NCBI RefSeq assembly: GCF_004138485.1
Contig: NZ_RYEV01000003.1
Span: 620,001 to 684,000 of the forward strand
Length of the DNA: 64,000 bases
Direction of reading: 5' to 3'
Source: Peristeroidobacter soli
Lineage (GTDB): Bacteria > Pseudomonadota > Gammaproteobacteria > Steroidobacterales > Steroidobacteraceae
The notes under the pieces are model-generated. The model saw only the letters and a program-made list of their open reading frames with translations, was not told the origin of the DNA and did not search any database. A program made the position numbers and the translations under genes. Position 1 is the stretch's first letter. Each line of letters opens with the position of its first letter. This document shows, one piece after another, positions 53,837 to 62,928 of this stretch.

Positions 53837-54658
53837 TTACGCGCTACCCAGTTCTTTCGCCAGCTGCGCCGAGCGTTGCGCGGCGGCGGTGACGGCCTGT
53901 GAAAAGATAGCACGGACGTTGTTGGCTTCCAGATGCTTGAGTGCCGCTTCGGTGGTACCGCCCTTGGAAGTGACCTGCTGGCGCAAAGTTGCGGGCGAGT
54001 CGCTTGACTCGCGCGCCATGAAGCCGGAGCCGTACGCAGTCTCGACCGCCAGCTTGCGGGCCACTTCCGCCGACAGGCCGAGCGACTGGCCGGCTGCTTC
54101 GAGCATTTCGATCAGCAGGAAGAAATAAGCGGGGCCGCTGCCGGAGATCGCGGTCACGGTATCCATGTCGGTTTCACGCTCGACCCACAGCGTCGCGCCG
54201 ACTGCGCCGAGGATCTGCTCGGCGAGCGCGCGATGCTCTTGCGACACTTGCTCGTTCGCATAGAGCGCGGTGACGCCGCAGCCTTGCAGCGCTGGACGAT
54301 TCGGCATGCAGCGTACGACCGGCACGCCGCCGGCCCAACGCTGGATGTCGGCGGCGAGAATGCCGGCGGCCACCGAGATGATCAGCGGACGGGTGCGTTG
54401 AATCTGCTCCTGAAGCGCGCTGACCACATTACGCAATTCCTGCGGCTTGACGGCCAGCAGAATCACGTCCGCATCGCGCACGGCGTCGGCGTTGCTGGCG
54501 GCGGTCTGCACGTTGTATTGAGCTTGCAGTGACTGCAGCGTTGGCGCGTACGGATCGGCGACCACGAGCTGCGACGGCGCGGTGCCCTTGGCGATCAGGC
54601 CGCCGATCAGGCTGCGCCCCATGTTGCCGCCACCGATGAATGCAATACGTTGTTTCAT
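53837..54658 (-). CDS. proC: Pyrroline-5-carboxylate reductase
   Basis: This 273-residue enzyme makes L-proline from pyrroline-5-carboxylate with NAD(P)H. The Rossmann start is IAFIGGGNMGRSLIGGL, followed by VILLAVKPQ, RCMPNRPALQGCGV, and the family signature TAISGSGPAYFFLL with QVTSKGGTTEAAL near the C terminus. The first seven codons of a longer frame were dropped because the fold begins directly at MKQRIAF. It lies in yggS-proC-yggT order, common in proteobacteria. Confidence 0.95.
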   Translation of the reverse strand: MKQRIAFIGGGNMGRSLIGGLIAKGTAPSQLVVADPYAPTLQSLQAQYNVQTAASNADAVRDADVILLAVKPQELRNVVSALQEQIQRTRPLIISVAAGILAADIQRWAGGVPVVRCMPNRPALQGCGVTALYANEQVSQEHRALAEQILGAVGATLWVERETDMDTVTAISGSGPAYFFLLIEMLEAAGQSLGLSAEVARKLAVETAYGSGFMARESSDSPATLRQQVTSKGGTTEAALKHLEANNVRAIFSQAVTAAAQRSAQLAKELGSA

Positions 54659-54711
54659 GTTTATCTGGATCAAATTCAAGATCGAATGAGAGGATAGCCG
54701 CCCCAGGGCGG

Positions 54712-55449
54712 CTATCGGGTGGGGCGCTTACCAAAAATGGCCGTGCCAATTCTGACCCAAGTCGCGCCCGCAGCCACGGCGGCCTCGAGATCCTCGGACA
54801 TGCCCATCGATAAAGTATCGACCGCCAGTCCGGCGTCCAGCAGCTGACGCTGACAAGCGACGAGTTCCTCGAACAGCGCGCGCTGTTCCTCGAAAGTATC
54901 GCGCGGCGGTGGAATGCACATCAGGCCGCGCAGTTTGAGCTTGGGCAGCGTCGCCACTCTTTGCGCCAAGGGCAGCAGTTCCTCCGGGGTCACGCCGCCT
55001 TTGCCGGGCTCGGGCCTCAGGCTGACCTGCACACATATATTGAGAGGCGGCGCGTAGTGGGGGCGCTGCTCGTTCAGGCGAATGGCGATGCGCTCCCGGT
55101 CCAGCGTGTGGACCCAGTCGAACTGCTCGGCCACCGGGCGCGTTTTATTGCCCTGGAGCTGGCCGGTGAAGTGCCAGGTCAGCTTCAAGTCCTGCAATTC
55201 CTGCAGCTTGGGCAGCGCCTCCTGCAGGTAATTCTCGCCGAAATCGCGCTGGCCCAGGGCCGCCAGTGCCCGGATGCAGCTTGCCGGGTGGCCCTTACTG
55301 ATTGCGACCAGCCCCACGGAATCGCACAGTCTGCCCCACTGCGACGCAACGGTAGCGATACGTTGGCGGGTTTCCGTCCAGTTATTCGCCAGGTTTGAAG
55401 ATGCGCTGTCTGTCACTGTGTCAGCCGAAATCTGCGGACCGGTTAACAT
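54712..55449 (-). CDS. yggS: YggS-family PLP homeostasis protein
   Basis: This 245-residue PLP-binding protein of the alanine-racemase-like barrel has the PLP lysine in LVAISKGHP, FGENYLQEAL, WHFTGQLQGNK, and SMGMSEDLEAAVAAGATWVRIGTAIFG in part. It buffers pyridoxal phosphate and affects amino-acid metabolism and has no known catalytic activity. The usual VSKTKP motif is ISKGHP here. It is divergent from pilT across 103 bp, the conserved arrangement in pseudomonads. Confidence 0.93.
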   Translation of the reverse strand: MLTGPQISADTVTDSASSNLANNWTETRQRIATVASQWGRLCDSVGLVAISKGHPASCIRALAALGQRDFGENYLQEALPKLQELQDLKLTWHFTGQLQGNKTRPVAEQFDWVHTLDRERIAIRLNEQRPHYAPPLNICVQVSLRPEPGKGGVTPEELLPLAQRVATLPKLKLRGLMCIPPPRDTFEEQRALFEELVACQRQLLDAGLAVDTLSMGMSEDLEAAVAAGATWVRIGTAIFGKRPTR

Positions 55450-55552
55450 ATTGAGCCCGATACCGCTCCGTTATACTGCCGCACGCTCGTCTTTTGCGTC
55501 CGCGCCACCCTGACCCGTCCCCGGCAGGGCTCGCGGATTGAAAGGAAGATTC

Positions 55553-56593
55553 ATGCCTGTCGATATCGCGCAGCTGTTGGCTTTCGCCGTCAAGAACAAT
55601 GCCTCGGATCTGCATCTGTCGGCCGGTGTGCCGCCGATGATCCGTGTCGACGGCGACATGAAGCGCGTCAACATGCCGGCGCTCACTCATAAGGAAGTAC
55701 ACAGCATGGTGTACGACATTATGAATGACAAGCAGCGCAAGGCTTATGAAGAGTTCTACGAGACGGACTTTTCCTTCGAGATTCCCAAGCTGGCGCGCTT
55801 CCGCGTCAACGCGTTCAATCAGAGCCGTGGCGCGGCCGCGGTGTTCCGGACCATTCCCTCGTTGATCATGTCGCTCGACGACTTGAACGCGCCGAAGATC
55901 TTCAAGGATCTGGCCATGCAGCCGCGCGGCCTGGTGCTGGTGACGGGCCCGACCGGTTCGGGCAAGTCCACGACCCTGGCGGCGATGGTCAACTATGTGA
56001 ACGACAACAAGCCCGATCACATCATCACCATCGAGGATCCGATCGAGTTCGTGCACGAGAGCAAGCGCTCGCTGGTCAATCAGCGCGAAGTGCATCGTGA
56101 CACGCTGGGCTTCTCCGAAGCGCTGCGCTCGGCACTGCGCGAAGACCCCGACGTGGTGCTGGTCGGCGAAATGCGCGACCTGGAAACGATTCGTCTGGCG
56201 CTGACCGCCGCGGAAACCGGTCACTTGGTCTTCGGTACCTTGCATACCAGCTCGGCCGCCAAGACCATCGACCGTATCGTCGACGTGTTCCCTTCGGCCG
56301 AAAAAGAAATGGTGCGAACCATGTTGTCCGAGTCGCTGCGCGCGGCCATCTCGCAGAGCTTGCTCAAGCGCATCGGCGGCGGCCGCGTGGCCGCGCACGA
56401 GATCATGATCGGCACACCCGCGATCCGTAACCTGATCCGCGAAGGCAAGATCGCGCAGATGTATTCGGCGATCCAGACCGGCCAGAAAGACGGCATGCAG
56501 ACGCTCGACCAATGTCTGACCGAGCTGCTGCAGAAGGGCGTGGTGACGAAGGAAGAAGCCCGCTTCCGTGCTCAGAACAAGGATGCGTTCTGA
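55553..56593 (+). CDS. pilT: Type IV pilus retraction ATPase PilT
   Basis: This 346-residue hexameric ATPase drives pilus retraction for twitching motility. It has an N-terminal PAS-like domain starting MPVDIAQLLAFAVKNNASDLHLSAG, Walker A GPTGSGKST (132-140), the Asp box and Walker B VVLVGEMRDLET, the His box GTLHTSSAAKTIDRIVDVFP, and the AIRNLIREGKIAQM motif characteristic of PilT. Length and motifs are canonical. ATG 55553 is preceded by AAAGGAAG. It is followed by two PilU-like genes. Confidence 0.96.
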   Translation: MPVDIAQLLAFAVKNNASDLHLSAGVPPMIRVDGDMKRVNMPALTHKEVHSMVYDIMNDKQRKAYEEFYETDFSFEIPKLARFRVNAFNQSRGAAAVFRTIPSLIMSLDDLNAPKIFKDLAMQPRGLVLVTGPTGSGKSTTLAAMVNYVNDNKPDHIITIEDPIEFVHESKRSLVNQREVHRDTLGFSEALRSALREDPDVVLVGEMRDLETIRLALTAAETGHLVFGTLHTSSAAKTIDRIVDVFPSAEKEMVRTMLSESLRAAISQSLLKRIGGGRVAAHEIMIGTPAIRNLIREGKIAQMYSAIQTGQKDGMQTLDQCLTELLQKGVVTKEEARFRAQNKDAF

Positions 56594-56744
56594 TCATGGC
56601 GAGAGATCGGACATCCTGTCACGACGCTCGCGGAGGCGACCCATGTCTCATTGGAGATGGGCGTGGTTTTTGCCCGCCTCTGGCCGGGCCGTGCCGGCGG
56701 GGTACATCCTGTACCCGGTAGAAGATATTTGAATAGGTTGCGAA

Positions 56745-57908
56745 ATGGAACGCGAACAAGCCATCAAGCTGATGCAGGACCTGCTCAAGCGCGTCGTCGA
56801 CCGCAAGGGCTCGGACCTGTTCATCACCGCCGGGTTCCCGCCCGCGATCAAGGTCGACGGCGAAATCCGCCCGCAGTCCGAGCGCGTGCTCACGCCGGAG
56901 CAGGCGGCCGTGCTGGTTCGTTCCATCATGAACGACAAGCAGACGCGCGATTTCGACGCCTCCAAGGAATGTAACTTCGCGATCGCGCCCGCCGGCATCG
57001 GCCGGTTCCGTGTCAGCGCGTTCGTGCAGCAGGGTCAGATCGGCTGCGTGGTGCGAACCATCAACGCCAAGATCCCCACGCTGGAAGAGATGCAGCTGCC
57101 GCCCATCCTGCGCGATGTCGTGATGAGCAAGCGCGGCCTTTGTATTCTGGTCGGCGGGACCGGCTCGGGTAAGTCCACGTCGCTGGCCGCGATGTTGAAC
57201 TACCGGAACGAGAAAACCCGCGGTCACATCATCACCATCGAAGACCCGGTGGAGTACGTGCACAACCACAAGGGGTGCGTGATTACCCACCGCGAAGTCG
57301 GCGTCGACTGCGAAAGCTGGCACGTCGCGCTCAAGAACACCCTGCGGCAGGCGCCGGACGTGATCCTGATCGGCGAAATCCGGGACCGCGAGACCATGGA
57401 ATACGGCATTCAGTTCGCGGAAACGGGCCACCTGGTGCTCGCGACGCTGCACGCCAACAGCGCCAACCAGGCGCTGGACCGCATCATCAACTTCTTCCCG
57501 GAAGAACGCCGGGAACAATTGTTGATGGACCTGTCGTTGAATATCCGGGCGCTGATCTCGCAGCGTCTGATTCCGCGCGAGTCCGGCACGGGCCGCATCG
57601 CCGCGATGGAAATCATGCTGAACTCGCCGTTGATCGCCGACCTGATCTTCAAGGGCGAAGTCGCGCAGATCAAGGAAGTCATGGGCAAGTCGAATCGCGT
57701 CGGCATGAAGACGTTCGACCAGTCGCTGTTCGACCTGTACGAAAGCGGCATGATCTCCTACGAGGACGCGCTGCGTAACGCCGACTCGAAGAACGAGGTG
57801 CGCTTGCGCATCAAGCTCGAGAGCAAGCGCGAGATGAAGATTTCCGATGAGGCGAGCGACAGCTTGCGCATCATGGATGAAGAGACCGAAGGCGTAATTG
57901 GTAGATAG
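56745..57908 (+). CDS. pilU: PilU-type retraction ATPase, first copy
   Basis: This 387-residue PilT paralog has RKGSDLFITAGFPPAIKVDGEIRP in part, Walker A GGTGSGKST, Walker B LIGEIRDRETMEYGIQFAETGH-type sequence with IRDRETME, and a longer acidic C-terminal tail (MKISDEASDSLRIMDEETEG). PilU helps PilT under load and cannot usually retract alone. It lies 151 bp after pilT with no clear hairpin between. Its TAG stop shares its last base with the GTG start of the third ATPase. Function is assigned from family and position. Confidence 0.92.
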   Translation: MEREQAIKLMQDLLKRVVDRKGSDLFITAGFPPAIKVDGEIRPQSERVLTPEQAAVLVRSIMNDKQTRDFDASKECNFAIAPAGIGRFRVSAFVQQGQIGCVVRTINAKIPTLEEMQLPPILRDVVMSKRGLCILVGGTGSGKSTSLAAMLNYRNEKTRGHIITIEDPVEYVHNHKGCVITHREVGVDCESWHVALKNTLRQAPDVILIGEIRDRETMEYGIQFAETGHLVLATLHANSANQALDRIINFFPEERREQLLMDLSLNIRALISQRLIPRESGTGRIAAMEIMLNSPLIADLIFKGEVAQIKEVMGKSNRVGMKTFDQSLFDLYESGMISYEDALRNADSKNEVRLRIKLESKREMKISDEASDSLRIMDEETEGVIGR

Positions 57909-59044
57909 TGACAAACATGGCTGCCGACGGCGAAACGATCAACAACGAGGCGGGCGCGGACAACACCGGCGAGGAACGCGCGGTCGTCCTGAATACCAAG
58001 CCGTTGTTCAAGCTGATGGTGGACAAGCGCGCTTCCGACTTGTTCTTCACCTCCTACGCGCCCATCAAGATCAAGATCGAAGGCCAGATCTTTCCGGTCA
58101 ACAAGCAGATGCTGACGCCGGAAGTGGTGCGTCAGGCTGCTTACGGTCTGATGACCCAGGAACAGATCGACGCATTCAACGACGAGCTGGAAATCGACTT
58201 CGCCATCTCCGAGCCCGGCCTCGGCCGCTTCCGGGTGAACGTGTTCCATCAGCGCGGCAATCCCGCGATGGTGCTTCGCTACATCACCGCCGACATGCCG
58301 CGTCTGGATGACCTCGGCCTGCCGGAGATCCTCAAGGATCTGATGATGATGAAGCGCGGTCTGCTGCTGATGGTCGGCGCGACCGGCTCGGGCAAGTCGA
58401 CCACGCTGGCCTCGATGATCAATTATCGCAACGAGAATTCCTCGGATCACATCATCACCATCGAAGATCCGATCGAGTTCCTGCATTCGAACAAGAAGTC
58501 CATCATCAATCAGCGCGAAGTCGGCCTGGATACCAAGTCCTACGCCCGCGCGCTTCGCAGCGCCATGCGCGCGGCGCCGGACGTGCTGCTGATCGGTGAG
58601 ATCCGGGACCGCGAGACGATGGAGTCGGCGATCATGCTGGCGGGTACGGGGCACCTGGTGCTCGCGACTCTGCATGCGAACAACGCGGCTGAAACGCTCG
58701 ACCGCATCATCAACATGTTCCCGCTCGATCAGCACACGCAGATCTTCCTGGATATTTCCCAGTACCTGCGCGCGATCATTGCGCAGCGTCTGGTGCCGGG
58801 TAAGAACAAGCGCCGCGTGGCGGCGGTAGAGTTGCTGATCAACACGCCGCACGTGCAGGAGCTGATCAAGAAAGGCGACGTGCTGGGAGCGAAGGAAGCT
58901 CTGCGTACCAGTTCCGAGAAGGGCATGCAGCACTTCGATACGGCGTTGTACGAACTCTATAAAGCCGGTCGCATCACGATGGAAGATGCGTTGACCTACG
59001 CCGATTCGCGTACCAACCTCGAAGCGAAGATCAACTTCGGCTGA
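57908..59044 (+). CDS. Third PilT/PilU-like ATPase
   Basis: This 378-residue ATPase is a second PilU-like copy. It has an acidic, low-complexity N-terminal extension (about 25 residues, AADGETINNEAGAD), then KRASDLFFTSYAPIKIKIEG, Walker A GATGSGKST, Walker B LLIGEIRDRETME and the His box ATLHANNAAETLDRIINMFP. All nucleotide-binding motifs are intact. It lacks the acidic C-terminal tail of the preceding gene and ends KINFG. The start is a GTG sharing one base with the previous stop, or the ATG at 57917. A hairpin at 59039 overlaps its stop. Confidence 0.9.
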   Translation: MTNMAADGETINNEAGADNTGEERAVVLNTKPLFKLMVDKRASDLFFTSYAPIKIKIEGQIFPVNKQMLTPEVVRQAAYGLMTQEQIDAFNDELEIDFAISEPGLGRFRVNVFHQRGNPAMVLRYITADMPRLDDLGLPEILKDLMMMKRGLLLMVGATGSGKSTTLASMINYRNENSSDHIITIEDPIEFLHSNKKSIINQREVGLDTKSYARALRSAMRAAPDVLLIGEIRDRETMESAIMLAGTGHLVLATLHANNAAETLDRIINMFPLDQHTQIFLDISQYLRAIIAQRLVPGKNKRRVAAVELLINTPHVQELIKKGDVLGAKEALRTSSEKGMQHFDTALYELYKAGRITMEDALTYADSRTNLEAKINFG

Positions 59045-59060
59045 GCGGGCTCGCTCAGCC
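59039..59060. terminator. Hairpin at end of pilTUU cluster
   Basis: A perfect 8-bp stem GGCTGAGC/GCTCAGCC with a 6-base loop spans the stop codon of the third ATPase. It lies between convergent genes and lacks a T-run. Confidence 0.45.
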
Positions 59061-59086
59061 TCACGCAATGCGCCGTTACGGAACTG

Positions 59087-59422
59087 TTACCAGATGGAAG
59101 GTACGGCTACCGCTCTTATCTTGGGGTAGGTCTCGGTCGTGCCGATGCAGCCGTCATAGTACAGCGTGACAGTCTGTCCCGATGTATGTGCCGCGAGGAT
59201 CTGCGCCCAGATCGCTTTGAAGTTGGATGCCGCAGTGTCGATTCCCAGATACTGGGAAGAGGTGCAGCCATTGCCGGGATTCAGATTGCTCGTTGTTCGG
59301 ATGTACGCCAGACCGTTATCCCAGATGTAGTAACCAGTGATAGTCACGGGTTGCGGGGCCCAGGCCGCGAACGACGTGAGGGGTAACAGCAACGCAGCCG
59401 CCGCGAATTTTATCCTTTTCAT
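59087..59422 (-). CDS. Small secreted protein of unknown function
   Basis: This 111-residue protein has a signal peptide (AAAALLLPLTSFAAWA) and a mature domain of about 90 residues with two Cys (GNGCTSSQ and YDGCIGT) that could form a disulfide. Motifs include VTITGYYIWDNGLAYIRT and TVTLYYDG, suggesting a small beta-rich fold. I do not recognise a characterised family. It is convergent with the retraction ATPase cluster and appears to stand alone. Confidence 0.7.
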   Translation of the reverse strand: MKRIKFAAAALLLPLTSFAAWAPQPVTITGYYIWDNGLAYIRTTSNLNPGNGCTSSQYLGIDTAASNFKAIWAQILAAHTSGQTVTLYYDGCIGTTETYPKIRAVAVPSIW

Positions 59423-59453
59423 CGTATCCCTCGAATTTGTTGAAAGCGCGGAG

Positions 59454-59873
59454 CTACGATAGCACTCGCAACGAACTCACAGGGATGCTCAGGCGCTGCC
59501 CCAAATCTTCCGCCGCGGCAATCTGGTGCGCGGGGCCGCTGGTGACGATCCGGGTTTGAGTGCGGAGTTGTTTTGTCAGCGCGCTCAGCCACGCTTCCGC
59601 CAGTTCGATCGCCGACCCGTCGTAGCAGCCGGGCAGGCCGGCGGTGCTCGCCAATCGGCTCGCAACCCCGAACTCTTCGAGCGAAGGCACGGCGGCAATC
59701 ACGCCGGGGAGCATGCCGGGCACGAGAATGGTCGACGGTCGGGGCTTGAAGGAAAACGAGCCCGCGCTTCCGATCAGCACGAGCAGCGGCGAGCGCGCGT
59801 CCGCTTGATGCATCTCGTGGGCGGTCCGAATGACCGCCGCCTGTTCCGAGTCCATGCCGATCAGCAGTCGCAC
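59454..59873 (-). CDS. Hypothetical protein downstream of pyrB
   Basis: This 139-residue protein lacks a signal peptide. It has two hydrophobic strands (LLVLIGSAG, ILVPGMLPGVIAAV) and a GVASRLASTAGLPGCYDGSAIELAEAWL block. The last block faintly recalls electron-transfer subunits near dihydroorotate dehydrogenase, but I cannot support that assignment. It lies 81 bp after pyrB, where pseudomonads carry pyrC. An overlapping alternative frame (59419-59880) looks less protein-like (Arg/His-rich). Confidence 0.6.
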   Translation of the reverse strand: MRLLIGMDSEQAAVIRTAHEMHQADARSPLLVLIGSAGSFSFKPRPSTILVPGMLPGVIAAVPSLEEFGVASRLASTAGLPGCYDGSAIELAEAWLSALTKQLRTQTRIVTSGPAHQIAAAEDLGQRLSIPVSSLRVLS

Positions 59874-59954
59874 GGCTCACCTGCAGGAAAGTATCCGATC
59901 AACGCAGTACTTCAGGCGCACTAACGCGGCGGCGTCGACGAGCCGCGCGTTTGT

Positions 59955-60941
<987 letters not shown>

Positions 60942-60973
60942 AGTCGGAACGGGATTGTAGCCGCGCCGACCCG

Positions 60974-61420
60974 TTAGAGCACGTTCTCCGCCGCGCCGGG
61001 ATTCTCCAGCCACTGCTCCAGCAAAATGCGGGCAGCGATCATGTCCACGTCCGCATGGGTATTGCGACGTTTCTTCATACCCGAAGCGCGGGCCTCGCGC
61101 AGCTGCGCCTCGGCCTCACGCGAGCTCAGTCTTTCATCTACCAAGGCGACCGGCTTGCGGTAACGAGACTTCAACTCGGCTGCAAAGGAACGACTGACGT
61201 CGGTGAGCAGCGTCGGCGTGCCGTCCATGTTCCAGGGTAAGCCGACCACGAATTGCGACGGCTGATATTCCTGCACGAGCTTGCCGATCGCCGCCCACGG
61301 CACATCGCTACCACGCTCCAGTGTAGTGAGCGCGCGAGCGGTACGAGTCAGCGTGTCGCCGCTGGCGACGCCGATGCGTCGGGTGCCGTAATCGAAGGCG
61401 AGAATGACCTGCGGGCTCAG
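60974..61420 (-). CDS. ruvX: RuvX (YqgF) RNase H-fold resolvase, apparent CTG start
   Basis: About 148 residues of the YqgF/RuvX family, a putative Holliday junction resolvase or 16S rRNA maturation nuclease. The first catalytic Asp lies in ILAFDYGTRRIGVA, then VVGLPWNMDG, LVDERLSSREAEAQL and DVDMIAARILLEQWL. Between the upstream in-frame stop (61493-61495) and the FDYG block I find no ATG, GTG or TTG. A CTG at 61418-61420 overlaps the yqgE stop as CTGA and has an AGGTGG Shine-Dalgarno 7 bases upstream. The later GTG at 61303 would remove the active-site Asp. Confidence 0.85.
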   Translation of the reverse strand: MSPQVILAFDYGTRRIGVASGDTLTRTARALTTLERGSDVPWAAIGKLVQEYQPSQFVVGLPWNMDGTPTLLTDVSRSFAAELKSRYRKPVALVDERLSSREAEAQLREARASGMKKRRNTHADVDMIAARILLEQWLENPGAAENVL

Positions 61421-61980
61421 GCGTGGCCCACCTGATCGCTGATGGTGGCGAGGTCCACGCCGAGCAGGCGGCCGGCGGCGCGCCAGCGTTGCTCATAGGG
61501 CGTGTCGAACAGGATGCGCTCATCGGCGGGCGCCGTGAGCCAGGCGTTCTGCGCCAGTTCGGTTTCCAGCTGACCGGCGCTCCAGCCGGCATAGCCCAAT
61601 GCGACCAGCGCGGTATTCGGGCCGCTGCCGCGAGCCATGGCATTCAGAATGTCGGGCGAAGTCGTCACCTGCAGGCGGGGCGACACCTGGCGGGTATGTT
61701 CCCAATGACCGCCGATCTGGTGCACGACGAAGCCGCGGTCGGTCTGCACCGGGCCGCCTTGCAAGACTTGCTGGTGACCGAACACCCCAGGGGCCGTCGG
61801 CATTTTCAACTGCTCGAACACATCCAGCAGCCGCATCTGTAACGGGCGGTTGATGATGATGCCGAGCGCGCCGTCGGCGTTATGTTCCCAGATGAATGTG
61901 ACCGTCTGGGCAAAATTGCTGTCGGTCATCGCCGGCATGGCGATGAGGAACTGATTGGTGAGGAAGTCGCCTTCGGACAT
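61417..61980 (-). CDS. yqgE: YqgE/AlgH family protein
   Basis: This 187-residue protein begins SEGDFLTNQFLIAMPAM and contains GALGIIINRPL, VLQGGPVQTDRGFVVH and ALGYAGWSAGQLETEL, all diagnostic for the UPF0301/AlgH family. Function is unresolved. It nearly always sits just before ruvX, as here. ATG 61980 is the conserved start, and 13 further in-frame codons upstream were not used. Its TGA overlaps the ruvX CTG. Confidence 0.94.
   Translation of the reverse strand: MSEGDFLTNQFLIAMPAMTDSNFAQTVTFIWEHNADGALGIIINRPLQMRLLDVFEQLKMPTAPGVFGHQQVLQGGPVQTDRGFVVHQIGGHWEHTRQVSPRLQVTTSPDILNAMARGSGPNTALVALGYAGWSAGQLETELAQNAWLTAPADERILFDTPYEQRWRAAGRLLGVDLATISDQVGHA
61428..61433 (-). promoter_or_regulatory. 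Shine-Dalgarno that decides the ruvX start
   Basis: On the minus strand AGGTGG stands 7 bases before the CTG at 61420. This spacing supports translation of ruvX from CTG, independent of or coupled to yqgE termination. Confidence 0.6.
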
Positions 61981-62025
61981 GGTCCAAGTATCCGGCGCCG
62001 TCCGCCCTGGCTCAAGCACGGAAGC

Positions 62026-62928
62026 TCACTTTTTGGGGGCGCCGAGGAATTGCCATTCGTAGGCGAACCGCAATTCCCGGTACTGCTTGCGCAGCTCGCT
62101 CGGGAACGGGTCGAACGGCGAGGCCAGGCGCAGGATGGACAGCGCCGCCTGGTCGATTTCCTTGTTGCCGCTGGAGCGCCGGATCAGGGCGTCGCCCAGG
62201 GTGCCGTCGGCTTGCAAAGAAACTTCCAGCACCGGGTTGCCGGTCTGGCCGTTGCGGGCGTACTGAGGAAAGTTGAGCGTGCCCAGCCGCTCGACCTTGG
62301 AGCGCCACGCATTCAGGTAGGGCGCGAGTTTCGATTCGCGCGTGTTCGGCACGATCTCGATCGCTCCATCCAGGCGCTGACCGCGCAGGACCAGCGACGT
62401 GTCGGTCGCGCTGGTCGCGATCGGGCGCGGAGCGGTGGTCGACAGCGCCAACGGCGTTTCCGCCTGCTGCGACGGATTGTTGTCACCGCTGCGGTATTCG
62501 ACTTCGCTGCGATCACTCCGGCTGCTGATGATCTCCGTGGATCGCTGACCGGAGACCGCTTCCTTGTATTGATCGCTGTTGCCGTCGGGCACGCCGTCCA
62601 GATCGGCCACGACCGGCGAGGACGTCGGATTCGCCGGCCGGACGCGCTCGTCGGTGGTGCCGCTGCCTTGCTGATTGCGCTGGGCCAGATATTGAGCGGT
62701 GGGATTGTCGGCGGCCTTGGTGTCGTTACTGGTGAGCAACAGCACTTCCAGGGTCGGAGTAGGGCTGTTGTCACTGCGAGGCACGGCGAATGTGATGCCC
62801 AGAATCACGATGCCGTGAAACAGCGCCGCCAGAAACAAAGTGGTGGTCAGCCGGTCGTTGACCGGTGCCTGTCCCTCCCGCAATTCGCCGGCGAGGGCTT
62901 CGTCGTCTGGCGGGGCCGAAGCGTTCAT
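62026..62928 (-). CDS. TonB-family energy transducer (TonB3-like)
   Basis: This 300-residue protein has one N-terminal membrane segment (TTTLFLAALFHGIVILGITFAV), a long low-complexity periplasmic region rich in Ser, Thr, Asp and Asn rather than Pro/Lys, and a C-terminal TonB domain with YLNAWRSKVERLGTLNFP, VLEVSLQADGTLGDALIRRSSG and FDPFPSELRKQY. It probably spans the envelope to contact outer-membrane partners. The equivalent locus in Pseudomonas holds tonB3, linked to twitching motility. It overlaps gshB by 4 bp. Confidence 0.88.
   Translation of the reverse strand: MNASAPPDDEALAGELREGQAPVNDRLTTTLFLAALFHGIVILGITFAVPRSDNSPTPTLEVLLLTSNDTKAADNPTAQYLAQRNQQGSGTTDERVRPANPTSSPVVADLDGVPDGNSDQYKEAVSGQRSTEIISSRSDRSEVEYRSGDNNPSQQAETPLALSTTAPRPIATSATDTSLVLRGQRLDGAIEIVPNTRESKLAPYLNAWRSKVERLGTLNFPQYARNGQTGNPVLEVSLQADGTLGDALIRRSSGNKEIDQAALSILRLASPFDPFPSELRKQYRELRFAYEWQFLGAPKK

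Noticed and set aside
57758-59068. A 436-codon antisense frame over the third retraction ATPase
   Set aside because: It has no recognisable domains, whereas the plus strand keeps all ATPase motifs.
59419-59880. A 153-codon frame overlapping the hypothetical gene downstream of pyrB
   Set aside because: Its composition (Arg, His, Gly-rich, no hydrophobic core) is that of an out-of-frame shadow. The 59454-59873 frame looks protein-like.
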